Notes: generated by a model not told the origin, from the sequence alone. DNA of 64,000 bases from Magnetospirillum sp902729445 (GCF_902729445.1 NZ_CACVCE010000056.1:1-64000); one strand, 5' to 3'; shown: positions 18,251 through 26,478, counted from the first letter of the stretch. Translations and numbers: made by a program.

Positions 18251-18598
18251 TTACCCCGCAATCTCTCGAAGCAATTCTTCAACGGCCATCCGCAATCCCG
18301 GCAGCGCGCTTTGGGCGATATCCCAGACGCGGCGATGCTCGATTCCGGCATAGCCGTGGATCAGGACGTTGCGAAAGGCGATGATATCTCGCATGTCGGG
18401 GATGCGCCCGGCCAATTCTGGATCGGCCTTCGACAACTGGCCCAGGGCTTCGCCGATGATCTCGAATTTGCGCTCGACCGCCGAATAGACCAGTTCGTCT
18501 TCGGCGAATGTCGTTGCGTCATGGCCCGCAATGAACCGCAGAATCGCGTCGGATGCCTGCTGGATATCCCACAGATAGGCGCGTGCGTCACGACGCAT
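18251..18598 (-). CDS. hepT: HepT-like HEPN ribonuclease toxin
   Basis: The 115-aa all-helical protein starts at 18598, overlapping the antitoxin frame by 11 bp. A longer upstream frame is out of phase with MntA and is rejected. The HEPN active-site motif R-x4-H-x-Y is intact (R76, H81, Y83 in FRNVLIHGY). R and H cleave RNA, and the Tyr is the residue modified by the MNT partner in characterised HepT/MntA systems. It is encoded downstream of mntA in one transcript inside the tRNA-Phe mini-island. The toxin and antitoxin roles follow from the family. Confidence 0.9.
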   Translation of the reverse strand: MRRDARAYLWDIQQASDAILRFIAGHDATTFAEDELVYSAVERKFEIIGEALGQLSKADPELAGRIPDMRDIIAFRNVLIHGYAGIEHRRVWDIAQSALPGLRMAVEELLREIAG

Positions 18599-18902
18599 AG
18601 ACGACCTCGCGCGTCTGGTTGACCGATGCCAGTACGAACGGGTTGCGAAGCGCACCAGCCTCGACCAAATCCACCGAACGCCCCAGCAGATGCTCCAGCG
18701 CCCCGGCAAGGCCGAAATATTGCTCCAACGGCGACAGGCCGGATGCCGCAGGATCGAACGCGACCAGGAAATCGGCATCGCTGCTCACGGGATCGAAATC
18801 CTCTCCCCGCGCGGCCGACCCGAACACCTCCAGCCGCCGCACGCCATAGCGGCGGCACATGGTGGCGATCTCTGCGCTATGCTGTGCGATGAGGTGATGC
18901 AT
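18588..18902 (-). CDS. mntA: MntA-like minimal nucleotidyltransferase antitoxin
   Basis: The 104-aa protein has the minimal nucleotidyltransferase fold with G28-S29 (VFGSAARGEDFDP) and the metal-binding D-x-D at D42/D44 (SDADFLV). In studied pairs MntA attaches AMP groups to the HepT tyrosine and so silences the nuclease. All catalytic residues seem present. It precedes and overlaps hepT by 11 bp, the usual order and coupling. Confidence 0.9.
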   Translation of the reverse strand: MHHLIAQHSAEIATMCRRYGVRRLEVFGSAARGEDFDPVSSDADFLVAFDPAASGLSPLEQYFGLAGALEHLLGRSVDLVEAGALRNPFVLASVNQTREVVYAS

Positions 18903-18977
18903 GACCTCACCCTATCATAGCTTGCTCGGGCGTGCAGCAGGCCCGCATGACAAGCCTAACAGCCCCTGCCGTGCCTT

Positions 18978-18998
18978 GTTACCTGGGATGTTACCTGG
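18978..18998. repeat. Short tandem-like repeat in the mini-island leader
   Basis: GTTACCTGG occurs twice (18978-18986 and 18990-18998), 12 bp apart, upstream of the mntA start. It may be a recombinase arm site or an operator for the toxin-antitoxin promoter. Confidence 0.35.
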
Positions 18999-19021
18999 AA
19001 GGAGGGTGCGGAGTGCCGCTC

Positions 19022-19063
19022 AAAATGGAAAGCCCCCGAAAGGCGTGACCTTTCAGGGGCTTA
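19022..19063 (-). terminator. tRNA-Phe terminator
   Basis: A long stem (19029-19043 with 19049-19062) lies 4 nt after the tRNA CCA end and runs into TTTCCATTTT on the minus strand. The same hairpin is duplicated at 18104-18137. Confidence 0.8.
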
Positions 19064-19111
19064 GAATGGTGCCCAGGGGCGGAATCGAACCACCGACACT
19101 GCGATTTTCAG
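19023..19111. repeat. attR-like repeat overlapping tRNA-Phe
   Basis: This is the partner of 18098-18186. It includes the 3' half of the intact tRNA-Phe gene and its terminator. Confidence 0.8.
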
Positions 19112-19142
19112 TCGCATGCTCTACCAACTGAGCTACCTGGGC
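19067..19142 (-). tRNA. tRNA-Phe (GAA)
   Basis: The 76-nt cloverleaf has acceptor stem GCCCAGG/CCTGGGC, D-loop GTTGGTAGA, anticodon loop CTGAAAA (anticodon GAA), T-arm with GGTTCGATTCC and an encoded CCA tail. It is the integration target of the mini-island on its 3' side. Confidence 0.95.
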
Positions 19143-19194
19143 GTCCTCGCCAGCGGCGAAGAGAGGGCGCTTATATCGGGTTTCATCGGCGCTG

Positions 19195-19392
19195 TCAAAC
19201 GCCTGAATCAAGGTCGTCGTCGGGTTTTTCGTTGGTCTCGACCCGGTACACGCCGCCCAGCCAGCGGTGAAGATCGACGTCGGCGCAGCGGGCCGAGCAG
19301 AATGGCTGGAACTTGGGCTCGGGCGGGCGGCCGCACACCGGGCAGGGCTTGTTGCGGTTGGCCGGACCCGGCGGATGGGGGGGCTTGCTCAT
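19195..19392 (-). CDS. yacG: DNA gyrase inhibitor YacG
   Basis: The 65-aa protein has the four-Cys zinc finger CPVCGRPPEP...FCSARCADVDLHRW, which defines YacG; the family binds and inhibits GyrB. The start at 19392 overlaps the RNase G stop (ATGA). It closes the maf-rng-yacG operon common in alphaproteobacteria. Confidence 0.92.
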   Translation of the reverse strand: MSKPPHPPGPANRNKPCPVCGRPPEPKFQPFCSARCADVDLHRWLGGVYRVETNEKPDDDLDSGV

Positions 19393-20699
19393 CGCGCCAC
19401 CTCCAGGGTCCAATCGCTGTTGGTCCGGCCAGCCTGGGCGACCACACTCAATTTGCGGCCCAGCCGGGCTTGGGCCTCGGCCACCGCTTGCCCCCGCGCC
19501 ACCAATTGCCCGGCGATCGCGGGCGAAACCGTCAGTGTCAGGGCCGGCCCGGGATGATGGGGGGCCTGGGCCAGGGCGAAGCGCAGGGCGGCGAAGGCCT
19601 GGGCCTCGACCGACGGGCCGACATGGCGCTCGTTCATCAGGTCGAACAGCGACGGTCCTTTGCGCTCGCGGGTCATTTCCACCAGCCCCAACGGCGTGAT
19701 GCCGATGACATGGGTGGCGACCGGGTCACCCGACACAGCCTGCTTCAATTGCGCGACCAGCCGGTTCAACGCGCCCTTGCCGCCGCCCGAGACGAAATCC
19801 ACCACCATCTGGCCGGCGATGTTGCGCAGGCGGATCTGGCGGGCGATCACCGGCACCGCCTGGGTGTTGGCCTCGGCCGGGTCGGCCGGGCCGGAATCGA
19901 CGTCGATGGCGGTCAGGGCAGCGGTGGTCTCGAAAGCGACGCGACCACCGCAGGCCAAGTGCACCACCGGGGCCAAGGCCGCCTCCAGCGCGTCCTCGAT
20001 TGCGGCCAGCACCGGCTCGGGGCCGGTATGGCGCTCGACCACGCTGCCATGGCGGGCGCGGGCCTGGGCCGCGGTCTCGTCGTCGTCGATGACGATGCGG
20101 GCGATGGCGGCATGGTCGGCCAGCAGACGGGTCAGCGGATCGGGCCGCCACAGCAAGGCCGGGGCCTTGCCGGCGGCGCGGCCGGCCAGGATCGTCTCCC
20201 ACTCGACCCGCAACGAGGTCAGATCGGCGGCCAGGTAATCGTCGGAAGCGTTGGCCGCCTGCGGCCGGGCGCTGACGCCCTCGGATTCAAGGACGATGGC
20301 CTGCAGCCGCTCGGCCAGGCGTCGGGCCCGGTCCTCGCCCAGCTTGCGCGACACCACCAGGCCGGGCCGGGTGGGGGCGAAGGTCAGGAAGCGGCCGGTC
20401 AGGCTGATGTCGGGGGTCAGGGTCGCGCCCTTTTCGCCATGGGCGTCGGCCTTGACCTGGACCAGCACCGCCTGGCCCTGGGTCAGTCCCTTGACGCCCT
20501 GCAGGAAGGCAGGGCGATCCTGGCCGATATCGATGAAGGCGGCGCCCATCTTGGGGGCCAGTTCGGCGACCCGGCCCAGGAATACCGCGCCGGCCAGGCT
20601 GCCGGGGCGGACCACCGCCAGATCGACCAGGCGGCCGTCGCGCACGACCGCCAGCCTTGATTCACCCGGGCCCCATGAATACAGGATCTCAGTCGACAT
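19389..20699 (-). CDS. rng: Ribonuclease E/G family protein
   Basis: The 436-aa endoribonuclease has an S1-like N-terminal domain (residues 35-110; GAVFLGRVAELAPKMGAAFI) and the RNase H-like/DNase I-like core. Catalytic acidic residues are visible in LTAIDVDSGPAD and GQMVVDFVSG. RNase E/G cuts single-stranded 5'-monophosphorylated RNA. Unusually, the CPxCxGxG zinc-link that joins protomers in E. coli enzymes is not present; the chain goes from ERKGPSLFDLMNE straight to the C-terminal part. It overlaps maf by 11 bp upstream and yacG by 4 bp downstream. Confidence 0.9.
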   Translation of the reverse strand: MSTEILYSWGPGESRLAVVRDGRLVDLAVVRPGSLAGAVFLGRVAELAPKMGAAFIDIGQDRPAFLQGVKGLTQGQAVLVQVKADAHGEKGATLTPDISLTGRFLTFAPTRPGLVVSRKLGEDRARRLAERLQAIVLESEGVSARPQAANASDDYLAADLTSLRVEWETILAGRAAGKAPALLWRPDPLTRLLADHAAIARIVIDDDETAAQARARHGSVVERHTGPEPVLAAIEDALEAALAPVVHLACGGRVAFETTAALTAIDVDSGPADPAEANTQAVPVIARQIRLRNIAGQMVVDFVSGGGKGALNRLVAQLKQAVSGDPVATHVIGITPLGLVEMTRERKGPSLFDLMNERHVGPSVEAQAFAALRFALAQAPHHPGPALTLTVSPAIAGQLVARGQAVAEAQARLGRKLSVVAQAGRTNSDWTLEVAR

Positions 20700-21282
20700 C
20701 GAGGCCGGCCCCCTTCAGCAATTGCGCCGTCTCGAACAAGGGCAGGCCGACCACGTTGGAATAAGAGCCCGAAAGTGCCCGCACGAAGGCGGCGGCGCGG
20801 CCCTGGATGGCGTAGCCGCCGGCCTTGCCGTGCCATTCCCCGCTGGCCAGATAGGCATCGATCTCGGCGCGGTCCAGGCGTTTGAAGGTGACGATGGTGG
20901 TGACCACCCGGGCGCGAAGCGTGCCGTCGGGGCCAAGCAGAGCCAGGCCGCCCTGGACCCGGTGGCGCCGGCCGGACAACAGGTCCAGGCAGCGCCGGGC
21001 GGTGCGTTCGTCTTCCGCCTTGGGCAGGATGCGCCGGCCGCAGGCGACCACGGTGTCGGCGGCCAGGATGAAGCGGCCGGGATGGCGGGCCGCCACCAGG
21101 GCGGCCTTGGCCCCGGCCAGGCGCTGGGCGTGCGGCAGCGGCAATTCGCCCTTCAACGGCGTTTCATCCAGGTCGGCGGGATCGACGGTGCCGGGGATCA
21201 GTCCGATCTGGCAGAGCAGGTCCAGCCGGCGCGGCGAGGCCGAGGCCAGGACCAGGGAGGAAAGTTCACGGGCAGCGGTCAC
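20689..21282 (-). CDS. maf: Maf-like nucleoside triphosphate pyrophosphatase
   Basis: The 197-aa protein matches the Maf house-cleaning pyrophosphatases, with the LVLASASPRRLDLL phosphate-binding start, AADTVVACGRRILPKAEDE with the catalytic aspartate, and GYAIQGRAAAFVRALSGSY near the end. It hydrolyses non-canonical or pyrimidine nucleoside triphosphates to monophosphates. It is first in the maf-rng-yacG operon. infA, its usual neighbour, is not next to it here. Confidence 0.93.
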   Translation of the reverse strand: MTAARELSSLVLASASPRRLDLLCQIGLIPGTVDPADLDETPLKGELPLPHAQRLAGAKAALVAARHPGRFILAADTVVACGRRILPKAEDERTARRCLDLLSGRRHRVQGGLALLGPDGTLRARVVTTIVTFKRLDRAEIDAYLASGEWHGKAGGYAIQGRAAAFVRALSGSYSNVVGLPLFETAQLLKGAGLDVD

Positions 21283-21372
21283 GGCACGAACACACCTTGG
21301 ATACAGCGGAAGCGGACCGATGTGGACCCGCCGGCAGCGGCGGTCAAGACTTTTCGGACCCGGTGCGCCCTA

Positions 21373-21424
21373 GTGTGGTGATTCTGAAATTCGTATGGTC
21401 ATTCGAATTTCAGAATCACCACAC
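21373..21424. repeat. Perfect 21-bp inverted repeat (52-bp hairpin)
   Basis: Arms 21373-21393 and 21404-21424 are exactly complementary around a 10-nt loop. It has no T tract, is AT-richer than its surroundings, and follows a TA on the left side. A small palindromic repeat or MITE is as likely as a terminator for the gene ending at 21436. Confidence 0.7.
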
Positions 21425-21435
21425 AAATCCACAAA

Positions 21436-22269
21436 TTAGCGCCCCGCACTGGCATCCACCACATCGACGATCCGTCCGTCGGGGAAGGCCACCCGCCAGC
21501 CAAGCGACCCCTGCACCGTGATCGATTGGGGCGCGCCGTTCTGTCCCGGCGGCGGCATCGGCAGATCCAGGCGGACCTGGCTTTTGCCCTTGGCATCGAC
21601 CGACTCGACGCGGACCAAAGGCTCGGCGGAATTGGCCAGGTCGAGGCGCCAATCGCCATCGGGATCGGCCTGGGTGCGGCCGGCCAGGCCTTTGCCGAAC
21701 CAGGCCTGGACGCCTTTCCCGGGCTCGGCCCGGCCGGCGATGGTGACGGAACCGGTTGGGGTGCGCTCGAGCGCCAGGGCGGCGAAGTCCTGGCGGGAAC
21801 TTCCGGACAGCACGCGCAGCCGATCGTTCGGCGGGACCAGGATGGTCCGGGCCGGCTGGCCGTGATGGCGGGAAATCACCGTCAACACGCGGCTGGGCGG
21901 TCCGCCGGCCTTATCGGCCAAGGTCAGCACCTGCAATCCTTCGGGGATCGGCGCGGTGGGGACGAACACCCACTCGCCGCGGGAATCGGCCAGCACCGAG
22001 CCGATGGCGGTGCCGGTCAACTCGACCTGGATGTCGGCCATGGAATCGGCGCGACCGGCGATGACGGTGTCGCCCCTCTCGCCGATCCGCACCACCTCGA
22101 CCATGACGGTATGGCGCTCGGGGGACGGCTGCGCCATCTGTGACACCGGCTGCGGCAGCACCTCGACGCGGCGCTCGTCCTCGGCGCTCAGCGACAAGGC
22201 CAGCCCGACGGCCGCCAGGGCGACGGCAAAACCGAGCAGGGACAGCGCAACAGGGCGGTTCTGGGTCAT
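21436..22269 (-). CDS. Membrane-anchored protein with Ig-like/bacterial adhesion-type repeats
   Basis: The 277-aa protein has a single N-terminal membrane helix (residues 8-27) and an exported body with two similar beta-rich units. Unit one has MVEVVRIGERGDTVIAGRAD...GSVLADSRGEWVFVPTAPI; unit two has GSVTIAGRAEPGKGVQAWF...ADPDGDWRLDL. The pattern matches the envelope proteins of alphaproteobacteria that usually end in a LysM peptidoglycan-binding domain. Here no LysM is seen and the C-terminus is a short GSLGWRVAFPDGRIVDVVDA stretch. Likely a periplasmic cell-wall-associated protein of unknown function. Confidence 0.65.
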   Translation of the reverse strand: MTQNRPVALSLLGFAVALAAVGLALSLSAEDERRVEVLPQPVSQMAQPSPERHTVMVEVVRIGERGDTVIAGRADSMADIQVELTGTAIGSVLADSRGEWVFVPTAPIPEGLQVLTLADKAGGPPSRVLTVISRHHGQPARTILVPPNDRLRVLSGSSRQDFAALALERTPTGSVTIAGRAEPGKGVQAWFGKGLAGRTQADPDGDWRLDLANSAEPLVRVESVDAKGKSQVRLDLPMPPPGQNGAPQSITVQGSLGWRVAFPDGRIVDVVDASAGR

Positions 22270-22374
22270 CGGGCAGAAGGGCGGCGGTGGCGGAGACCGG
22301 CAAAGTAGCGTGGATCGGTTGCAATGTCACCGTCGCCCCGTACATTGTGGGCAATCAACCGACGGAGACCGTTC

Positions 22375-23058
22375 ATGGAGCATCGTCAAGCCACCCATCA
22401 CGTCCCGGTCTGGGACCTGCCGACCCGCCTGTTCCACTGGGCTTTGGTGGGGTTGGTGGTGGTGATGCTGGCCAGCGGCCTGGCTGGGCGCACCGCCATC
22501 CACCTGACCCTGGGGCCGGCGCTTCTGGCCCTGGTGCTGTTCCGCCTGGTGTGGGGGGTGATCGGCAGCCCGACGGCCCGCTTCACTCAGTTCGTCAAGG
22601 GACCCGGGGCGGCCTTGGCCTATCTGGCCGCCGCCCGTGCCGGCACGGCGCGATCGATCGGTCACAACCCGCTGGGCGCCTATTCGGTGCTGGCCTTGCT
22701 GGGATTGCTGCTGGCCCAGACCGCCACCGGGCTGTTCGCCACCGACGACATCGCCGCCAACGGGCCCTTGGCCCATATGGTGTCGTCGGCCTCGGTCAAG
22801 TTGGCCTCGAAGCTGCACCGGCTGGGCTATTGGGTGCTGCTGGCCTTCGTCGCCCTGCATCTGGCCGCCATTTTCTTCTATCGCTTCGTCAAGAAGGACG
22901 ATCTGGTCCGCGCCATGGTCACCGGCACCAAGGAGGTGCCGACCGACATCGACGGCATCCGCTTCGCCAGTTCGGCGAGGGCGTTGGCGGCTCTGGTCTT
23001 GTGCGGCTTGCTGGTCTGGGGCACCCTGGCCTTGCTGCCGCCACCGCCGGCCTTCTGA
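22375..23058 (+). CDS. Cytochrome b561-type membrane protein
   Basis: The 227-aa protein starts at ATG 22375 after GGAGACC. It begins VWDLPTRLFHWALVGLVVVM and shows His ligands in helices 1 (LFHW), 3-4 (KLHRLGYW and ALHLAAIFFY), as in the di-haem cytochrome b561/Ni-hydrogenase b-type subunit family. About four to five membrane helices are present. It would pass electrons across or within the inner membrane to an unknown partner. No cytochrome c gene is adjacent. holC follows 19 bp later. Confidence 0.85.
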   Translation: MEHRQATHHVPVWDLPTRLFHWALVGLVVVMLASGLAGRTAIHLTLGPALLALVLFRLVWGVIGSPTARFTQFVKGPGAALAYLAAARAGTARSIGHNPLGAYSVLALLGLLLAQTATGLFATDDIAANGPLAHMVSSASVKLASKLHRLGYWVLLAFVALHLAAIFFYRFVKKDDLVRAMVTGTKEVPTDIDGIRFASSARALAALVLCGLLVWGTLALLPPPPAF

Positions 23059-23077
23059 CCCGTAGCCCGAGGATTCC

Positions 23078-23533
23078 ATGGCCCAGATCGGCTTTTATCA
23101 CCTGCTTCGGCTGCCGTTGGAACAGGCGCTGCCGCGCCTGTTGGACAAGGCGGTGACGGCGGGCATGCGCGCGGTGGTGATGGCCGGCAGCACCGAACGG
23201 GTCGAGCATCTGAACGCCCTGCTGTGGACCTATGCCGAGGACAGCTGGTTGCCGCACGGCAGCCGCGCCGACGGCGAGCCGGCCCATCAGCCGGTGTGGC
23301 TGACCGAGTGCGACGAGAATCCCAATGGCGCGACGGTGCTGGTGCTGTGCGACGGGGTGGTGCCCGCCACCCTGGCCGGCTTCAGCCGTTGCCTGGATCT
23401 GTTCGACGGCACCGACGAGCAGGCGGTGGCGGCGGCGCGCGGCCGCTGGAAGGAATGGAAGGAAGCCGGGCACGAACTGGTCTATTACCAGCAGACCGAG
23501 CGCGGCGGCTGGGAAGAGAAGGCCAGGACTTAA
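23078..23533 (+). CDS. holC: DNA polymerase III subunit chi
   Basis: The 151-aa protein matches HolC: IGFYHLLRLPLEQALPRLL at the N-terminus, LNALLWTYAEDSWLPHG, and RKEWKEAGHELVYYQQTERG-like C-terminal helix (RWKEWKEAGHELVYYQQTER). Chi links the clamp loader to SSB at the replication fork. It is downstream of cytochrome b561, converging with the AsmA gene. Confidence 0.93.
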   Translation: MAQIGFYHLLRLPLEQALPRLLDKAVTAGMRAVVMAGSTERVEHLNALLWTYAEDSWLPHGSRADGEPAHQPVWLTECDENPNGATVLVLCDGVVPATLAGFSRCLDLFDGTDEQAVAAARGRWKEWKEAGHELVYYQQTERGGWEEKART

Positions 23534-23552
23534 CGTGTTGGCCGGTATCCTG

Positions 23553-23587
23553 CCGCCATGAGGCGAGCCGCGCTCGCCCCATGGCGG
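23553..23587. terminator. Bidirectional hairpin between convergent genes
   Basis: CCGCCATG pairs with CATGGCGG and GGCGAGC with GCTCGCC, with one bulge on each side and a 3-nt loop. It lies 20 bp after holC in the convergent gap to the AsmA gene, so it probably terminates both. Confidence 0.55.
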
Positions 23588-23693
23588 GAAAACAAACCAA
23601 GCCCGCGCGGAAAGCTTGCTTGAGCACGGGGTTTCCAAACAAAATCGGGGAAAAGTACACCGAGGCGAAGCCGAGGGACTTTTCCTCGCGGAG

Positions 23694-26177
23694 CTAGCGC
23701 CCGCCCAGGCCCTTGAACAATTCCTGCAAGATGCGCTTGCCCGACGGCTTTTCGCCGCTTTCCTCGCCCCCCTTGCGCAAGGCGCGGCCCAGGCCCTTTT
23801 CCACCAGATAGCGCTGGATGGCGTTGGCGTCGATCAGCTTGCGGGGATTGTCGATCGGGCCTTCCAGCCGCACCACCAGGGGCGGAGCAGCGCCTTCGCC
23901 GATGCGCAAGGATACCGCTGTGTCGGTGGTCCAGCGCGGCAGATCGACCGAAGAATCAACGGCGGCCGAGCCCCCCTCGGCGGTCAATTTGAGGTCGCGG
24001 GTGACGGCGACGCCATCCTTGGCCTGCATGGTGCCGGCCAGCGACGAGAATCGGGTCTTGCCGCCGGCCAGACCGGATTTCAGCAGGGCGCCGATATTGC
24101 CCAGCGATCCGATGTCGGCCAGACGGCGATGAATTGCCGGCAAGTCCACGCCCGAGACGATGCCGTCGGTGACGGTCATGCGGCCGTCTCCGGCCAGCCG
24201 GCCCGCCATGTCCTGGGTCGTGCGTCCCCAGGTGGAGAAGCGGGCCTGGGCATCGACCCGCCCGTCGGTGACCTTGACGTCGCCTACGCCCAGCCCGATG
24301 GCGCCGGCATTGGCGCCGTTCAGCGACCATTGGCCGGTCAGGTTGGGCTGGGTCGCCCCGGCCAGGCGGCCGCTGGCGGCGAAGGTGCCGTTCCATAATT
24401 GGCCGGTCAGGCTTTCCAGCAGCGCGGTGCCGTTATCGACCGACAGCCGGGCCTTGGCGCCGTCCAGGCGCAGTCCCTGGATCGCCAGGGTCCGGGCCGA
24501 CAGCGACACCTGCCCGTCCGCCGCCTGCAAGGCCGACAGGTCGATGGGGTCCGTGCTCCAGGGGCTTGAACGTGGCGGCGCGGGGCTGCGCGCTGCTGCC
24601 GGCACGATCGCGGGCGGCCGGGACAGGGTCGGCGGCACCAGGGGCGTGCCCGGACTCAATGCGCCGCTTTTGCGGGGCGCGGTCAACTGATCGATGTCCA
24701 GGAAATCGGTGGCCAGATCGGCATCGATACGCGGGCGCGGGCCGGCGAAAGACGCGGCCAGCCGTCCGGTCAGGTCAAGGCCGCGCCACGACAGCCGCAA
24801 GGATTGGATGTCCACCCCGTTGACGGCCGGGCTAACCAGGCCCGAAGCCGAAATCGGACCGATACCACCGATATCGGCCTTGCCTTGCATCGCCGTCGGC
24901 TGGCCGGCCCTCAGTGCCAGTCGGCCCCGAATCAAGCGGTCGCCGGCATGGACGACGATATCGTCGAAGGCGATGTCGGGCCAGGTCGCCGACAGCCGTG
25001 CGGTGGCGGTGCGCTTGTCGGCGGCAAACTTGACCAGGCCTGCGAAATGCGGCGCGCCGTCGGGCGTGGTCAGCGCGCCCTCGACCGCCAGGCGGCTGCC
25101 ATCGGCGCGGGCCACGCTGGCTTCGCGCACCAGGACCGCGCCTTGTTCCAGCGTCGCCTCGAACCTGGCCTGGGCCAGCGACTGCCCCTTCCACCGCAAA
25201 CCGTCGATGGCGATGGCCAGATTGGCGAAGATGCCAGTCGGCAACGCCAATCGCGGCATCGGCGCGGACTCGGTGGCGGGCCCCAGGAGCGACGGCGCCG
25301 CCGGGGCACCGGGTGACGCGGGCAGGGGGTCAGCCGCCGGCTTGTCAGCCACGGGTTCGGCGATGGCGGGTGTGGGCGCGGGCGCGGCCCACAAATCGAG
25401 GTCGAGATCGGCGACCTTGGCGGTGACGTCGATGACCACCGGATCGCCGTGGGCGGCGGCCAGGCCGCCTTCGATCCGGGTGGTGCCGATCCGGCCCTTG
25501 ACGTCCGACAGGCTGATCTCGCCGCCGCCGGCCGCCAGATTGGCCTCGAAATTCAACGGCATGTTGGGCGGCCCGCCCAGGGGGGCCAAGTCGGCGGCGA
25601 CGACGGTCAGGCGCCCGGTCAACCCCCGGGCTGTCGCCAGCGGGCTGATCCTGCCGGCGAAATCCAGCGCGCCGCCGGCACTGGGCAGGCGTAGCGACAA
25701 ATTGGCCGCTCCGGTGCCGTCGTCGCCGGCGACGGAACCGGCAAAGGTCGCGACATGGGCGCCCCAGCGGGCCTCGCCGGTGACCAGCGGGCTGAAGGTC
25801 TGACGGACCAGGGTGATGGTGTCGATCTGCGCCTGGCCGCCGGGCAGGCGGAAAGCCGGGCGTTCCAGGGTCAACTCGGCCGGTTCGACCAGGCCGGCCA
25901 GCAGGGGCGCGACCGCCAGCCGCGAGGTGATACCCCCGACCTGGGCGGCAGGCGCTTCCGGGTCGCCGATCAGCACCCGGCCGGTGGTCAGAATCGGAAT
26001 CGGCAACAGATGCAGGCGCAACGGTTCGGTGAAGGTGACCGGGCTGCCCAGCAGCCGCGACAGCCGTTCGGCCGAGCGGCGTTGGACCTTGTCCAGGTCG
26101 ATGGTCAGCGGCAGCACCACCGCCGAGGTGGCCACCACGATCGAAACACCAGCAATGATCCGGGCGATGCGCCGCAT
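23694..26177 (-). CDS. AsmA family protein
   Basis: The 827-aa protein starts with one membrane helix (about 5-25) followed by LPLTIDLDKVQRRSAERLSRLLG, the AsmA N-terminal signature, and a large periplasmic beta-rich body. The AsmA-2-type C-terminal region includes GWGRTTQDMAG-like motifs (STWGRTTQDMAGRLAGDGRM near residue 650). A Pro/Ala-rich linker occupies about 265-300 and a second about 510-540. AsmA-like proteins are thought to form grooves that carry lipids between the inner and outer membranes. Single gene. Confidence 0.88.
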   Translation of the reverse strand: MRRIARIIAGVSIVVATSAVVLPLTIDLDKVQRRSAERLSRLLGSPVTFTEPLRLHLLPIPILTTGRVLIGDPEAPAAQVGGITSRLAVAPLLAGLVEPAELTLERPAFRLPGGQAQIDTITLVRQTFSPLVTGEARWGAHVATFAGSVAGDDGTGAANLSLRLPSAGGALDFAGRISPLATARGLTGRLTVVAADLAPLGGPPNMPLNFEANLAAGGGEISLSDVKGRIGTTRIEGGLAAAHGDPVVIDVTAKVADLDLDLWAAPAPTPAIAEPVADKPAADPLPASPGAPAAPSLLGPATESAPMPRLALPTGIFANLAIAIDGLRWKGQSLAQARFEATLEQGAVLVREASVARADGSRLAVEGALTTPDGAPHFAGLVKFAADKRTATARLSATWPDIAFDDIVVHAGDRLIRGRLALRAGQPTAMQGKADIGGIGPISASGLVSPAVNGVDIQSLRLSWRGLDLTGRLAASFAGPRPRIDADLATDFLDIDQLTAPRKSGALSPGTPLVPPTLSRPPAIVPAAARSPAPPRSSPWSTDPIDLSALQAADGQVSLSARTLAIQGLRLDGAKARLSVDNGTALLESLTGQLWNGTFAASGRLAGATQPNLTGQWSLNGANAGAIGLGVGDVKVTDGRVDAQARFSTWGRTTQDMAGRLAGDGRMTVTDGIVSGVDLPAIHRRLADIGSLGNIGALLKSGLAGGKTRFSSLAGTMQAKDGVAVTRDLKLTAEGGSAAVDSSVDLPRWTTDTAVSLRIGEGAAPPLVVRLEGPIDNPRKLIDANAIQRYLVEKGLGRALRKGGEESGEKPSGKRILQELFKGLGGR

Positions 26178-26262
26178 GGACCGGTTACCCCCCAGGTCGG
26201 TTCAGAGCCCGAGTTTAAGCGCCCAATCGACGCCCGGCAAACGGTCTGTCAGCGTGGCAGGG

Positions 26263-26442
26263 TTACTGATCGTCCTCGGGCAGGTCGATGCCCAAAAGCC
26301 TTAGCGCCTGCTCGACCGTCCGGGTCGGTCCGTCCCGCTCGGGCTGTTCGCCCATTTCGGTGGCCAACGCCTCAAGCCGGGCCATCGCCGCGGCCAGGCC
26401 GTCATCCTCGGGTTCAGTGACTTTACGCTTCGCGACCCCCAT
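26263..26442 (-). CDS. Small charged protein of unknown function
   Basis: The 59-aa protein starts at ATG 26440-26442 behind GGGAGGG. It has a basic start MGVAKRKV and a predicted helical body with LAAAMARLEALATEMGE and EQALRLLGIDLPEDDQ. No family is recognised. It lies downstream of a permease on the same strand, with a CtrA-like box 37 bp upstream. Confidence 0.55.
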   Translation of the reverse strand: MGVAKRKVTEPEDDGLAAAMARLEALATEMGEQPERDGPTRTVEQALRLLGIDLPEDDQ

Positions 26443-26478
26443 CGCACCCTCCCACGTCAAGATGCGCACAATTATATG

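Larger units (their letters stand above)
18098..19066. mobile_element. tRNA-Phe mini-island carrying a HEPN/MNT pair
   Basis: The direct repeats are 925 bp apart and enclose only the HepT and MntA genes plus about 120 bp of leader. No integrase or other mobility gene is present. The layout (intact tRNA on one side, tRNA 3' fragment on the other) is that of an integrated element, either a deletion remnant or a satellite mobilised in trans. Confidence 0.65.

Noticed and set aside
18990..19020. A possible integrase gene start inside the mini-island
   Set aside because: No open frame longer than a few dozen codons with recombinase motifs exists between the repeats apart from hepT and mntA.
18901..19131. 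Plus-strand ORF ending GGIEPPTLRFSVACSTN
   Set aside because: This is the well-known spurious translation of the antisense strand of a tRNA-Phe gene, not a protein.
19116..20660. A 514-codon plus-strand frame over rng
   Set aside because: It is antisense to the RNase E/G gene, with Gly/Gln/Arg-rich shadow composition.
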